DNA of 64,000 nucleotides from Paractinoplanes abujensis (GCF_014204895.1 NZ_JACHMF010000001.1:2418001-2482000), one strand, 5' to 3'. Numbered from the stretch's first letter, positions 20,196 to 29,093 are shown. Numbers and translations: made by a program. The notes: generated from the sequence alone by a model not told the origin.

Positions 20196-20759
20196 ATGCA
20201 CGCATTCGACTGGAACCAGACGCTGCGCGAGCAGTTCGAGTGGCACTGGAACAATCAGCTTCGCGCACGTCTGGACGGACTGACCGACGACGAATACTTC
20301 TGGGAGCCCGTCCCCGCCGCGTGGAACGTGCGGCTGCGCGGCACCTCGACCGCGCAGGTGCAGGCGGGCAGCGGCGCCCACACGATCGACTTCGCGTTCC
20401 CGCAGCCCGAGCCGGCCCCGGTCACGACCATCGCGTGGCGTCTCGGGCACGTCATCGTCGGAGTGCTCGCCGTGCGCAACTTCGCTCACTTCGGGGCGCC
20501 CGAGGCCTCGTACGAGAAATGGGATTATGCCGCCACTGCGGACGAGGCCCTTGCGCAATTGGATGAGCAGATCGGCGTGTGGCTGGCCGGAGTGCGCAAC
20601 CTCGAACAAGATGGGCTGCGCGAACCGTGCGGTCCGGCCGAACCCTACCCCGACGCGCCGATGGCCACGCTCGTCCTGCACATCCACCGTGAACTGATCC
20701 ATCACCTGTCCGAGGTCTGCCTGCTGCGCGACCTCCATCTCCGAAAGGCCACCCGATGA
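20196..20759 (+). CDS. DinB-like four-helix metalloprotein
   Basis: A 187-residue protein beginning MHAFDWNQTLREQFEWHWN. DinB/YfiT-like features are the helix with WRLGHVIVGVLAVRNFAHFG (a His ligand) and the last helix HIHRELIHHLSEVCLLRDL (further His ligands). The fold is used by bacillithiol/mycothiol-dependent transferases and by many uncharacterised proteins. An AGGGTGGG ribosome binding site precedes the ATG. It is coupled to the next gene by an ATGA overlap and is probably controlled by the divergent WYL regulator. Confidence 0.85.
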   Translation: MHAFDWNQTLREQFEWHWNNQLRARLDGLTDDEYFWEPVPAAWNVRLRGTSTAQVQAGSGAHTIDFAFPQPEPAPVTTIAWRLGHVIVGVLAVRNFAHFGAPEASYEKWDYAATADEALAQLDEQIGVWLAGVRNLEQDGLREPCGPAEPYPDAPMATLVLHIHRELIHHLSEVCLLRDLHLRKATR

Positions 20760-21217
20760 GCCGCACGATTCAGGTCACGTTCGACGCCCACGACCCCCGG
20801 ACGCTGTCCATCTTCTGGCGTGATGCGCTCGGTTACGTGCACCCCGGCCCGCCCGGCGTCACGGTCGAGCCGGGCACCGATCCGTTGGACGCCTGGGACG
20901 ATTTCCTCGAACGCAACAACGTGTCCCCGGAGCGCCGCAACGCCGCGTCGGCCCTCGAGGACCCCGACGGCACCGGCCCGCGCCTGTTCTTCCAGCAGGT
21001 CCCCGAGGACAAGGTGGCCAAGAACCGCCTGCACCTGGACCTGCGGGCCGCGCCCGGCCTGGACGGCGACGAGCGGATGGCCGCCCTGGAGAAGGAGTGT
21101 GATCGTCTTGTGGCTCTGGGCGCGAAGCGGATCAGCCGCTCCGAGCCGGATCTCCCCCTGAGCGCCGGTTTCATCGTCATGAACGACCCCGAGGGCAACG
21201 AGTTCTGCCTGGATTGA
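20756..21217 (+). CDS. VOC/glyoxalase-fold protein
   Basis: A 153-residue protein with two beta-alpha-beta-beta-beta units. The first starts MSRTIQVTFDAHDPRTLSIFW. The second includes GPRLFFQQVPEDKVAKNRLH and ends FIVMNDPEGNEFCLD, the usual VOC C-terminus with a metal-binding Glu. Such proteins include glyoxalases, dioxygenases and drug-binding proteins; the function here is unknown. It overlaps the DinB stop by 4 nt and so is translated with it. Confidence 0.88.
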   Translation: MSRTIQVTFDAHDPRTLSIFWRDALGYVHPGPPGVTVEPGTDPLDAWDDFLERNNVSPERRNAASALEDPDGTGPRLFFQQVPEDKVAKNRLHLDLRAAPGLDGDERMAALEKECDRLVALGAKRISRSEPDLPLSAGFIVMNDPEGNEFCLD

Positions 21218-21251
21218 CGACGCGCCGGGCCGAGCCGCAGGGCCGGCACGG

Positions 21252-21257
21252 GATAAT
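21252..21257 (+). promoter_or_regulatory. -10 box of leaderless methyltransferase gene
   Basis: GATAAT ends 6 nt before the ATG at 21264, and no Shine-Dalgarno is present. Confidence 0.4.
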
Positions 21258-21263
21258 CCCGGC

Positions 21264-22028
21264 ATGGCGAACCTGGGTCGAGTGTTCAACGACGTGCCGG
21301 AGCTGTACGACCGGGTCCGCCCCGGTTATCCCGGCGCCCTGTTCGACGATCTGGCCGCATTGGCCGGCCTGCACGCCGGTTCGCCGGTGCTCGAGGTGGG
21401 CGCCGGCACCGGTCAGGCCACCCGTCCCCTGCTCGATCGGGGTTATGCGGTGACGGCCCTGGAGCCCGGCCCGGACATGGCCGCGCTGGCTCGCGCGAAC
21501 ACCGGCGCCGAGGTGGCCGAGTCCACGTTCGAGCAGTGGGAAGCCGGCTCGCAGCGGTTCGACGCCGTTGTGGCCGCGAGCTCGTGGCACTGGGTCGATC
21601 CGGCCGTCGGCTGGCGCAAGGCGCACGACGTGCTGCGTCCTGGCGGCCGGCTGGCCCTGCTGGGTCACGTGGTGATCAGCCGGCCCGGCGAGCCCGAGGT
21701 GTACGCCGAGACAGCCGACCTGCACGAGCGCTACTCCCCGGGCAATCCCGACTGGGGCCACCCGCCGGTCGAGCAGCAAGTGCGCAACTCCGATCAGTCT
21801 TTGCACGAGTTGTTCGCGCCGACGGTCGTGCGCTGGTATCCGACCGAGCAGCACTTCGACGGTCAGGGCTTCGCCGACCACCTGCGCTCGAACTCGCCCT
21901 ACCGACGGCTGCCCGCTGGGGTGCGCGAGCCGCTGCTCGACGCCGTCGCCGAGCGCATCCGCACACATATGAGCAACCACGCCGTGCGCCGCTACTTGAC
22001 CGTTCTGCGCGTTGGACAGCGCGACTGA
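21264..22028 (+). CDS. Class I SAM-dependent methyltransferase
   Basis: A 254-residue protein. Motif I is VLEVGAGTGQAT, the acidic ribose contact is ALEPGPDM, and the motif IV region is FDAVVAASSWHWVDP. It begins with the segment FNDVPELYDRVRPGYPG, typical of a broad family of small-molecule methyltransferases. The substrate is unknown. It converges on the YCII-like gene with only 2 bp between stops. Confidence 0.9.
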   Translation: MANLGRVFNDVPELYDRVRPGYPGALFDDLAALAGLHAGSPVLEVGAGTGQATRPLLDRGYAVTALEPGPDMAALARANTGAEVAESTFEQWEAGSQRFDAVVAASSWHWVDPAVGWRKAHDVLRPGGRLALLGHVVISRPGEPEVYAETADLHERYSPGNPDWGHPPVEQQVRNSDQSLHELFAPTVVRWYPTEQHFDGQGFADHLRSNSPYRRLPAGVREPLLDAVAERIRTHMSNHAVRRYLTVLRVGQRD

Positions 22029-22030
22029 GG

Positions 22031-22522
22031 TCAGCGGCGGCCGCCGAGCCGCCACGGGTGGACCGAGGCGTCGTCGGGCGCCGTGCGCAGGGCGGCCTCG
22101 AGCGACGGGGCTTGCAGCAGCGCGGCCCGGCCGGCGTGCGCGGCGCCGTCGACAGCGAACAGGTCCCCGTACGCGAAAAGGTGTTTGCTGGTGATCGGGG
22201 CGACGCCGCCCGCGATGACCAGGTAGCCGGTGTCGCTCACCACCGCGCGGCCGAGCAGGTTGACGTAGCGGCACAGCATCACCGACTCGAACACGCCACC
22301 CCGGTAGTACGGCTCCTCGTACGTGAACGCGCGCGCGGCCTCGACGTCGGGCAGGTCGACGATGTGCAGACTGCCGGTCGGGTGGCCGTGTTCGTCGAGC
22401 GTCGGACCCCGGGCGATCAGGCGATCCTCGTACGGGTCGAGGAATGTCCAATGCTGCTCGGTGAGCTCCGTTTTGAGCGGCAGCGCGCCGGGACGGTCAC
22501 GGCCGTACACAAAGAACTGCAC
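22031..22522 (-). CDS. YCII-related protein
   Basis: A 163-residue protein. The first 95 residues fit a YCII-like alpha-beta barrel (MQFFVYGRDRPGALPLK, then FLDPYEDRLIARGPTLDE, SLHIVDLPDVEAARAF). The rest, about 65 residues with SLEAALRTAPDDASVHPW, has no family I can name. YCII proteins resemble dehydrochlorinases and muconolactone isomerases but mostly lack known roles. The GTG start has AGAGGT upstream. Confidence 0.8.
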   Translation of the reverse strand: MQFFVYGRDRPGALPLKTELTEQHWTFLDPYEDRLIARGPTLDEHGHPTGSLHIVDLPDVEAARAFTYEEPYYRGGVFESVMLCRYVNLLGRAVVSDTGYLVIAGGVAPITSKHLFAYGDLFAVDGAAHAGRAALLQAPSLEAALRTAPDDASVHPWRLGGRR

Positions 22523-22545
22523 GAATACCTCTGTCGGACACGCAA

Positions 22546-22575
22546 CGCCGCCCGGTCGATGCGCACCGGGCGGCG
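22546..22575 (-). terminator. Hairpin terminator behind the carboxypeptidase gene
   Basis: Arms 22546-22556 and 22565-22575 (CGCCGCCCGGT / ACCGGGCGGCG) are perfect complements around an 8-nt loop, 13 bp after the carboxypeptidase stop. Confidence 0.7.
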
Positions 22576-22587
22576 TCGGCGAAACGG

Positions 22588-23853
22588 TCAGGAACAGTAC
22601 GTGGTTTGCTTGCCGATCACCTTGTACGGGCAGTCTGCCACCTCGGCCAGCAGCACGGCGGCCTCCCGGTTGCGCGTGGTCTCTCGCGTGATCACGCTCG
22701 CGGGCGGATAGAAGCCACCACCCGACGCCGTACGCGGGTACATCTCGAACGTGTACGCGAAGATCTTGTGCGTGCCCCAGAGCCAGTCGAGCAGGTCCCC
22801 GTCGGTGACGTACAGATCGGACGACTGTTCCGGCGTGTAGTTGTTCGTCGCGGCCATCTGGCGGCCGAACGTGGAGAACGTGTTGTAGTCATCGGTCGTC
22901 ATGCCGGTGGTCGTGTTGGCGGTGGTGTGCCCGAACGGCCACAGAACCAGTTCCGAATAGGTGTGGAAGTCCATGGCTGCGCGAATCTGCTGTTTTCCGC
23001 CCACCACCCGGCTGGTGACGAAGTCGCGCACCGCGCGCGTCTCGGGGGCCGAGAACGCCGACGGGCCCCGGTAGGTCGCCGACGACGTGCTGCCCGACGA
23101 GCCGCCGCAGCAGCCCCAGCGGTAGCCGTAGTTGCGGTTGAGGTCGGTGCCCACGTTCGAGGAGCCGCTGTTGGGTTGACGGTTCTTGCGCCACGAACGG
23201 TAGCTGCCAGTGGCGATGTCGTACTCCGAGCCGTCCGGGTTGACCGACGGGATGATCCACAGCTCGCGGCTGTTCACGACGTTGCGGATGCGCGAATCTG
23301 TCGCATAGTTGCTCGTGTACAGGTTGAGCAGGTAGAGCGCCATCTCGACGGTCAGGTGCTCGCGCGCATGGTGGTTGGCGTCGTAGAGCACCTCGGGTTC
23401 GTTCTCGTCAGTGCCCACGTTGTCGGAGATCTTCACGGCGACGATGTCACGGCCCTCGTACGTCCGGCCGATCGTGCGCTTGCTCGCGATCGCGGGATAG
23501 GCGGCCACCACCCGGTTCACCTCGGCGACCATCTCACTGTAGTTGTGGTACGGCGCGTCCGACGGCGGGAAGTCGAAGGTGGCCAGCAGTGGCTGCACGT
23601 CGAAGCCCTGACGTTGCAGGGCACGCACCTCGGCCGGGGTAGCGGTGATCGTGACCGTGGCGTGCTCGACGCTGTCGATGGCCGCACCGGTCCGCGCGAT
23701 CTGGTTGCGCTGCCCGGCGTTGCGAACGTCGTAGATCTCGTACTGCGCGGGTTCGGCACTGGCGGCCGGGGCCGCGTCGGCGGCCGGCGTGGAGATCAGG
23801 GCGCCCAGCATCGCGAGGGCCAGGGCGGCCACCGCCGTACGTCGTCGTCTCAT
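22588..23853 (-). CDS. Secreted zinc carboxypeptidase, M14 family
   Basis: About 421 residues from ATG 23853, which has GGAGG 6 nt upstream. A Sec signal peptide ([20 protein letters not shown], then ADAAPAAS) and a propeptide of about 80 residues precede the catalytic domain. Zinc ligands are in [11 protein letters not shown], substrate-binding Arg/Asn residues in [15 protein letters not shown], the third ligand region in [17 protein letters not shown], and the catalytic Glu in YTFEMYPR. It should remove C-terminal residues from peptides outside the cell. The length and four Cys match Streptomyces-type carboxypeptidase T/SG enzymes without C-terminal extra domains. Confidence 0.95.
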   Translation of the reverse strand: MRRRRTAVAALALAMLGALISTPAADAAPAASAEPAQYEIYDVRNAGQRNQIARTGAAIDSVEHATVTITATPAEVRALQRQGFDVQPLLATFDFPPSDAPYHNYSEMVAEVNRVVAAYPAIASKRTIGRTYEGRDIVAVKISDNVGTDENEPEVLYDANHHAREHLTVEMALYLLNLYTSNYATDSRIRNVVNSRELWIIPSVNPDGSEYDIATGSYRSWRKNRQPNSGSSNVGTDLNRNYGYRWGCCGGSSGSTSSATYRGPSAFSAPETRAVRDFVTSRVVGGKQQIRAAMDFHTYSELVLWPFGHTTANTTTGMTTDDYNTFSTFGRQMAATNNYTPEQSSDLYVTDGDLLDWLWGTHKIFAYTFEMYPRTASGGGFYPPASVITRETTRNREAAVLLAEVADCPYKVIGKQTTYCS

Positions 23854-23948
23854 GAGCGACCTCCAGGTGGGGAATGATGCCACTCAGGTTTGCATAGACA
23901 CTAATCGATCCGGTCATGCCAATGACTACCTCCTGCCGAGGTGATGGC

Positions 23949-23954
23949 TACCTT
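23949..23954 (+). promoter_or_regulatory. -10 box of leaderless GrpB-like gene
   Basis: TACCTT ends exactly 6 nt before the ATG at 23961. This spacing supports 23961 over the upstream in-frame ATG at 23916. Confidence 0.45.
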
Positions 23955-23960
23955 GACGGC

Positions 23961-24476
23961 ATGGTCGTCGTCACCGAGTACAACGCCCGCTGGCCGTCGA
24001 TGGCCGCCGCGGCGATCGCCGAGCTGTCCCCCCTGCTGCCGATCGTCGAGCACATCGGGTCGACCGCCGTGCCGGGCCTGGCCGCCAAGCCGACGATCGA
24101 CCTGATGGCCGCGGTGCCTTCACTGTCGTCCGTTGATGCGCGTTCGTTCAGTTCGCTCAACTACGAACGTCACCTGAACGGCATGACTGATCGTTTACTG
24201 TTCGCACGCTGGGCCGACGATGCGCGAACGCACATCCTGCACGTGGTCACGCTCGACTCGTGGCCCACCCGCAATCAGCGCCTCCTGCGTGACTACCTGC
24301 GCGCTCACCCCGCAGAAGCCGAACGCTACGCCGCGCTCAAACGCTCGCTCGCCGCGACGAGGCCGCACCCCCACACGTACACCGCCGCCAAGACCGACCT
24401 GATCCAGGAGCTGACCGACCGGGCCCGTGCCGCGGTCGGCCTGCCCCCGGTACCGGTGTGGGAGAAGCCGTTCTGA
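23961..24476 (+). CDS. GrpB/UPF0157 family protein
   Basis: A 171-residue protein with the family hallmark VEHIGSTAVPGLAAKPTIDL, which belongs to a nucleotidyltransferase-like fold, and the downstream segment HILHVVTLDSWPTRNQRLLR-DYLRAHP. The C-terminus has a KTDLIQELTDRAR helix. GrpB proteins are widespread and uncharacterised; some are fused to CoaE. A decayed second copy of this family lies 2.3 kb downstream (26.2-26.6 kb). Confidence 0.9.
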   Translation: MVVVTEYNARWPSMAAAAIAELSPLLPIVEHIGSTAVPGLAAKPTIDLMAAVPSLSSVDARSFSSLNYERHLNGMTDRLLFARWADDARTHILHVVTLDSWPTRNQRLLRDYLRAHPAEAERYAALKRSLAATRPHPHTYTAAKTDLIQELTDRARAAVGLPPVPVWEKPF

Positions 24477-24515
24477 CCCTTTATCGGCGGCCGTCTGTGC
24501 TGCGACGATGCCGTC

Positions 24516-24974
24516 ATGAACGAGGACCGGTTCACCGTACGGGCCCACGAGCCCGCTGATCGCGACGGCGTGCCGGAACTGGCGCCGCGCCTGAGCATCG
24601 GGGTGGCCGGGTGGCGCGATCCCGCGCGGGTAGCGCGCGCGGTCAAGGACTGGCTGAGCACCGCGGCCGGCCGGGCCCCCGCAGCGGACAATGCGCCCTT
24701 CGTGGCTGTAACCGACGGCAGCGGGGCCGAGATCTAGGCCGACATCGCCGAACCGGGTCCGGACGGCGTCATGATCAGCAGGTTCTCCGCGGGCCCGGTT
24801 CTCGACCTGCTGATGGCGTTCGCTGCCGCGGCCGACGCCGTCGTGTTGCTGCCCGGCGGCCCGGTCATGCTCACGAACGAGGATCAACTGCCGCATCTGC
24901 CCGAGGAGTTTCGTCCGGGCGCCGTGGTCGGGCACGCAGCGGCGGACGTCGAGCGCATCCTGGCCGAGCACTGA
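24516..24974 (+). pseudogene. GNAT-like gene with in-frame TAG
   Basis: From ATG 24516 the frame gives FTVRAHEPADRDGVPELAP and further sequence like the first 70 residues of a GNAT acetyltransferase, then a TAG at 24735-24737. The same frame continues without shift for 79 codons (GVMISRFSAGPVLDLLMAFA to VERILAEH). The second part lacks the acetyl-CoA motif (Q/RxxGxG/A), so it may come from another gene. GACGAT stands 6 nt before the ATG. It is best treated as a remnant. Confidence 0.6.
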
Positions 24975-24990
24975 CGGCCGAACTCTTCCG

Positions 24991-24996
24991 TATACT
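24991..24996 (+). promoter_or_regulatory. -10 box of the histidine kinase gene
   Basis: TATACT, the best -10 match in this region, is followed by 6 nt and an in-frame ATT codon at 25003. A CTGACG at 24971 is a possible but short-spaced -35. Confidence 0.5.
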
Positions 24997-25137
24997 AACA
25001 ATATTGCTCATACCGGACTTTTTCGACTCCTCGGGACCGGGCCGCGCGCTGCGGCCCGGCAGGCCGGGCTGCTGCTGATTCTGGCGGGGCTGCTGGCGCT
25101 GCTGGGGATCGGCAACGACCCGGCCCACGCCGACCGG

Positions 25138-26196
25138 TTGCTGCTGGTCGCGGCGTGCGACTTCGGACTCGCTTCCGTGGCGCTGCTGCCGCGGTGGGGC
25201 CGGCTCCGACCGAACACGCCGGCCTGGCTGGGGCTGCCGTCTTTCGGGGTGCTCGGGCTGTCGACATGGTCGTTCGGCGGATCGGCCAGCGGCACCGGCC
25301 CCTTCCTGGTGCTGCTGTACGCCTGGGCGGCACTGCACTTCCCGCGCTGGATCCTGCTCGCCTATGCCGTGCCGGCCACGCTCGCTTATCTGGTGCCGCT
25401 CGTCCTCACACACCAACCGGCGCTCATTCTGAGCAGCGCGTTCATCCTCATGCCGATCGCCATCGCCGTCGCGCTGCTGATCGAGGCCCAGGCCCGCCAT
25501 CTGCGCGAGGATCGTGAACGCCTCGAGCGCATCGAGCAATGGCGCTCGGCCATGATGAGCACCCTCGCGCATGATGTGCGCAGTCCGTTGAGCACCGTAC
25601 GCATGGTGCTCGAGGAGCTGAAAGTCGAGGCGCCCGCGCCGGTCACCGAAATGCTCGATGCCGCACTGCGCCAGACCGCCCGCATCACCCGGCTCGCCGA
25701 GGGCCTGCTCGACGTGCAGCGCATCGACAGCGAGGGTCACCTGCAACTCGACCGCCGGGAGCACTCCGCGCGCGCCCTGGTGAAGGAAACGCTCACCCAC
25801 GTACGCAGTACCGACACCGACGTGACGCTGGAGATCGACGACGCGCAGGCCCTGCACGTGGACAAGCAGCGTTTCGAGCAGATCCTGGTCAACCTGCTCA
25901 CCAACGCGGCGCGCTACGGCTCGCCACCTGTGGTCGTGACCGTCACGTCCAGCAACGGCCTCGATCGGCTGGAGGTTCGCGACCACGGTCCCGGCATTCC
26001 CGCGGAGCTGCGCGACCGCTTGTTCGGCCAGTTCGCGGTGGGCAGCGCCGAAGGCACCGGCCTCGGCCTGTGGATCGTCCGGCAGCTGGCCGCAGCCCAC
26101 GGCGGCGACGCGTTCGCCGAGGCCCGGGACCCCGGCGTGGCCATGGTCGTCATGTTCCCTTCGTCAGCGACGCAAGGTGACCATCGAGAGTCGTGA
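25138..26196 (+). CDS. Membrane sensor histidine kinase (start uncertain, may begin at 25003)
   Basis: From TTG 25138 the protein is 352 residues: several hydrophobic segments (to about residue 120), a coiled linker, HisKA with STLAHDVRSPLSTVRMV (phospho-acceptor His), and HATPase with NLLTNAARYG, DHGPGIP and GTGLGLWIV. The reading frame is open from 24814. It encodes a further hydrophobic helix (QAGLLLILAGLLALLGIG) before 25138 that looks like the true first membrane segment. No ATG, GTG or TTG exists in frame upstream. An ATT at 25003 lies 6 nt after TATACT, so a leaderless ATT start is a real possibility. No response regulator is adjacent. Confidence 0.82.
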   Translation: MLLVAACDFGLASVALLPRWGRLRPNTPAWLGLPSFGVLGLSTWSFGGSASGTGPFLVLLYAWAALHFPRWILLAYAVPATLAYLVPLVLTHQPALILSSAFILMPIAIAVALLIEAQARHLREDRERLERIEQWRSAMMSTLAHDVRSPLSTVRMVLEELKVEAPAPVTEMLDAALRQTARITRLAEGLLDVQRIDSEGHLQLDRREHSARALVKETLTHVRSTDTDVTLEIDDAQALHVDKQRFEQILVNLLTNAARYGSPPVVVTVTSSNGLDRLEVRDHGPGIPAELRDRLFGQFAVGSAEGTGLGLWIVRQLAAAHGGDAFAEARDPGVAMVVMFPSSATQGDHRES

Positions 26197-26211
26197 CTGA
26201 GCAACTCGCCC

Positions 26212-26643
26212 ATGCGCGTGGCCGGCCGCACCCCGGAACGCCGGCACATCCCCGCCTACACGACCCGGCCCGTGCTGGCCGCGCGCTTCGACGGAGGAGT
26301 CCACTGCCTTGGGCGAAACCGTCACCGTCGCTGAGCACGTGGGCAGCACCTCGGTTCCCGGCCTGCCCGCCAAGCCCATCATCGACCTGATGGCCACCGC
26401 CCCGGCGCTGGCGCGTGATGACGACGCGCGGGCGAGGCGACCGTGCCGGACGCCGTCCGCGATCCCGAGGGAGAGCTGAGCGGAATCGGCTACGAAGACG
26501 TCGAAGCGAACACGCTGCGGCGGCTGTTCTACCGCCGACCCGGCTACCACCTGCACATCGTCGCCGCCGGCACGTGGGGAACGCGCAACCAGCGCATCCT
26601 GCGCGACCATCTGCGCACCAACGACCAGGACCCCGCCACCTGA
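26212..26643 (+). pseudogene. Second GrpB-family gene, frameshifted
   Basis: Frame 1 gives a short Arg-rich start, then frame 2 gives GETVTVAEHVGSTSVPGLPA and KPIIDLMATAP, and after about 26430 frame 1 resumes with ELSGIGYEDVEANTLRRLFY and HIVAAGTWGTRNQRILRDHL. These are consecutive GrpB segments in two frames, so at least one and probably two frameshifts separate them. It corresponds to most of a GrpB protein. Confidence 0.75.
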
Positions 26644-26825
26644 GCAGCCATGCCGGTGATCCGCGCCGCGCCCGCAAGCACTGTCCCAATCGGCAAACAT
26701 GCGCGAACGAACACCGAGCGCCATGGCGAGGCAACAAATGAGCAAAGGACCCAACGACCTGATCGAGCGCTGACGAGCGCCGACCGTCAGGCCGAAAGGG
26801 CTGGCTGCGCGACGGCGGGCGGGAC

Positions 26826-26831
26826 TAACGT
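26826..26831 (+). promoter_or_regulatory. -10 box of leaderless esterase gene
   Basis: TAACGT ends 6 nt before the ATG at 26838. The stretch 26644-26825 shows nothing else. Confidence 0.5.
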
Positions 26832-26837
26832 GCGCCG

Positions 26838-27662
26838 ATGAGTTTCGTGATGCCCTTTCGCGGCCTGGCCCCGGAGGCTGCGGACGTCCGGTACGAGCAC
26901 GGGCCCGACTCGGCGCGGCGCGCCGGCGTGGCCGAGGGCCGGACGATCGAGCTCGGCTGGGACGACAGTGCGATCTACCCGGGGACCACGCGCAAGGTCT
27001 GGATTCACGTGCCGGCCGGGTACGACCCGGCCACACCGGCCCGGCTGATCGTGTTCCAGGACGGCTGGTGGTATCTCGACCCGGACGGCGAGATGCGCGC
27101 GGCGATCGTTCTGGACAACCTCACGCATCGCGGTGACATCCCGATGACGATCGGCCTGTTCGTCGACCCCGGCCACATCGGCGACCGGAAGAACCGGAAC
27201 GTCGAGTACGACGCCTTCGACGAGCGATACTGCTCATTTCTGATCGACGAGGTCGTCCCCCTGGTGAGCGACCGGTTCCGCATCACCGGCGACGGCTGGG
27301 CCATCTGCGGCGGCAGCAGTGGCGGAAACTGCGCGTTCACGACCGCCTGGTTGCGGCCCGACCGGTTCGACCGGGCGATCTGCCTCCTGTCCAGCTTCGC
27401 GCAGATGCCCGGCGGGAACCCGTACCCCGGACTGATCCCGGCTGTACCGCGTAAGCCGTTGCGGCTGTTCCTCCAGGCCGGCCACCGCGACCTCGGCTGG
27501 AACGAGCCGGACGACAACTGGCTGGCCGCCAACCTGCGCGTGGCCGCCGCCCTGGCCGAGGCCGGCTACGACTTCCGCCTGGTCCTCGGCGACGGCGGCC
27601 ACAACCCGAACCACGGCGGTGTGCTGCTCCCCGACGCCCTCCGCTGGCTCTGGCGCCCGTGA
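26838..27662 (+). CDS. Enterochelin-esterase-like alpha/beta hydrolase
   Basis: A 274-residue protein. The nucleophile elbow is ICGGSSGGNCAFTTAW (first Ser after GG), the acidic region lies around LQAGHRDLGWNEPDDNW, and the catalytic His is in GDGGHNPNHGG. The early segment KVWIHVPAGYDPATPARLIV matches the Fes/esterase D fold. Relatives cleave siderophore or acyl esters. No siderophore genes are nearby, so the substrate is open. No signal peptide is seen. Confidence 0.87.
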   Translation: MSFVMPFRGLAPEAADVRYEHGPDSARRAGVAEGRTIELGWDDSAIYPGTTRKVWIHVPAGYDPATPARLIVFQDGWWYLDPDGEMRAAIVLDNLTHRGDIPMTIGLFVDPGHIGDRKNRNVEYDAFDERYCSFLIDEVVPLVSDRFRITGDGWAICGGSSGGNCAFTTAWLRPDRFDRAICLLSSFAQMPGGNPYPGLIPAVPRKPLRLFLQAGHRDLGWNEPDDNWLAANLRVAAALAEAGYDFRLVLGDGGHNPNHGGVLLPDALRWLWRP

Positions 27663-27840
27663 ACCGCGCAAGGGCCCGAGGTCCCTCCGGACTCGGAGGC
27701 CCGGTGCGAGCCTTTGACCGGCAACCGTCCGGCACGGTGCCCTCGATCAGTCCGGCGACCCGTTTGCGACAAGATAAGGACTGGGGCCGTACCTCAGCCG
27801 GCCGGGCAGCGCTGAGGACCGCCACCGTCGAGGAGATCCT

Positions 27841-28434
27841 ATGACGTTCGACGACATCTTTGCCGGCCACAGGGTCATGGCTGTCCTGCGCGGGCTGGAG
27901 CCGGGCAAAACGGTGGAGGTCGCCACTGCATTGTGGGACGCCGGTGTCACCGTGCTCGAAGTGCCGATTGCGACGACCGATGCCGTCGCCTCCTTGCGCG
28001 CGGTGGCCGATGCTGCCGGTGAGCGCGGACTGCGCGTCGGTGCCGGAACGGTCATCACGGTCGAGCAGGTGCGGGCAGCTTCGGACGCGAACGCGCAATA
28101 TACGGTCGCGCCCGGGCTCGACCTGGACATCCTTGCGGCGAGCCAAGCGGCCGGGATGCCTCATCTGCCTGGTGTGGGAACGGCCACCGAGGTGCAGCGG
28201 GCGTGGCTGGCGGGTGCCCGCTGGCTGAAGGCGTTCCCGGCCGCCGCGCTCGGCCCGGGCTGGATCTCCGCCCTGCACAGCCCGTTCCCGGAGGTGCGCT
28301 TCGTAGCCACCGGAGGCCTGTCCATCGCCTCGGCTCCCCGCTTCCTCGACGCCGGCGCCCGGGTGGTCGCTCTGGGCGCAGCCCTGGCCGACCCGGCCCA
28401 ACGCGACCAGATCGGCCGACTGCTGACCCCGTGA
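27841..28434 (+). CDS. KDPG/KHG aldolase-family enzyme
   Basis: A 197-residue class I aldolase. The catalytic Glu is in VTVLEVPIAT, the strand GLRVGAGTVIT and the Schiff-base Lys in ARWLKAFPAAALGP follow, and the phosphate-binding end is FVATGGLSIASAPRFLDAGA. It would cleave a 2-keto-3-deoxy sugar acid (or its phosphate) to pyruvate and an aldehyde. GAGGAG lies upstream of the ATG. It is 5.2 kb from the sugar-acid group at 33.6-37.9 kb, so a shared pathway is only possible. The last 71 bp of the gene are included in a 121-bp tandem duplication. Confidence 0.92.
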   Translation: MTFDDIFAGHRVMAVLRGLEPGKTVEVATALWDAGVTVLEVPIATTDAVASLRAVADAAGERGLRVGAGTVITVEQVRAASDANAQYTVAPGLDLDILAASQAAGMPHLPGVGTATEVQRAWLAGARWLKAFPAAALGPGWISALHSPFPEVRFVATGGLSIASAPRFLDAGARVVALGAALADPAQRDQIGRLLTP

Positions 28435-28602
28435 CCGCCGAGCGCCACCCGGCGGAGAACGACGCCGGAAGGCGGCCGACGCGCTGGTCGCTCCGGGCGC
28501 AGCCCTGGCCGACCCGGCCCAACGCGACCAGATCGGCCGACTGCTGACCCCGTGACCGCCGAGCGCCACCCGGCGGAGAACGACGCCGGAGGGCGGCCGA
28601 CG
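28364..28602 (+). repeat. 121-bp tandem duplication of the aldolase 3' end
   Basis: 28364-28481 and 28485-28602 match base for base except for about two substitutions. The unit holds the last 24 aldolase codons, the stop and 47 bp of downstream sequence. The second copy is dead, because it lacks a start. Confidence 0.95.
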
Positions 28603-29093
28603 AACACTGCGATGACGACTGCAGAAGACAGTGCAAGCAGGCCCGGCACCATGAGTCGCTGAATGGCGGGTTTCTCGTCTGATGAGCGGACAGCCACGAT
28701 TCCGGCCGACGGACGACCGCGCGCAACAACCTTCACGTCACCTTGAGCGGACTGCGTCAGGTGGTGCGCGCCGCGCACCCGCAGGCCCAGGTGGAGCGGC
28801 GTTTCGACACCGGCCGGCCGGGACGGTCGAGGCGGGGACGGATGTCGAGCAGTTCGAGCATCATCACGCAGAAGCCGACCACTGCCCACGCCGGGGTGCG
28901 CAGGCGGCCGCGATGCGCGAGCGTGAAGCGGGCTGTCAGCTCTTCGAGGACCCGTCGATTGTCAGCCCTCAAACGAGCGGCGTCGATCGTCTGGCAGATG
29001 CCATCAGTAGCCCCAAAGAGCGACGGTCAATTTCCCCGTTTCTTTTTAGAATGAACCGTCCGACGACGCACGCGAGAGGGTGAAAAAGTACTC
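28603..29093. other. Intergenic stretch with possible minus-strand gene remains
   Basis: No intact gene is supported. On the minus strand one frame gives GDVKVVARGRPSAGIVAVRS and then a hydrophobic segment (RLMVPGLLALSSAVVIAVFV). A neighbouring frame gives RGRLRTPAWAVVGFCVMMLE. They could be two helices of one small membrane protein split by a frameshift, but I recognise no family. Around 29020-29095 the sequence is A+T-richer (TTTCTTTTTAGAATGAA), which suits a promoter for the next gene. Confidence 0.4.
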
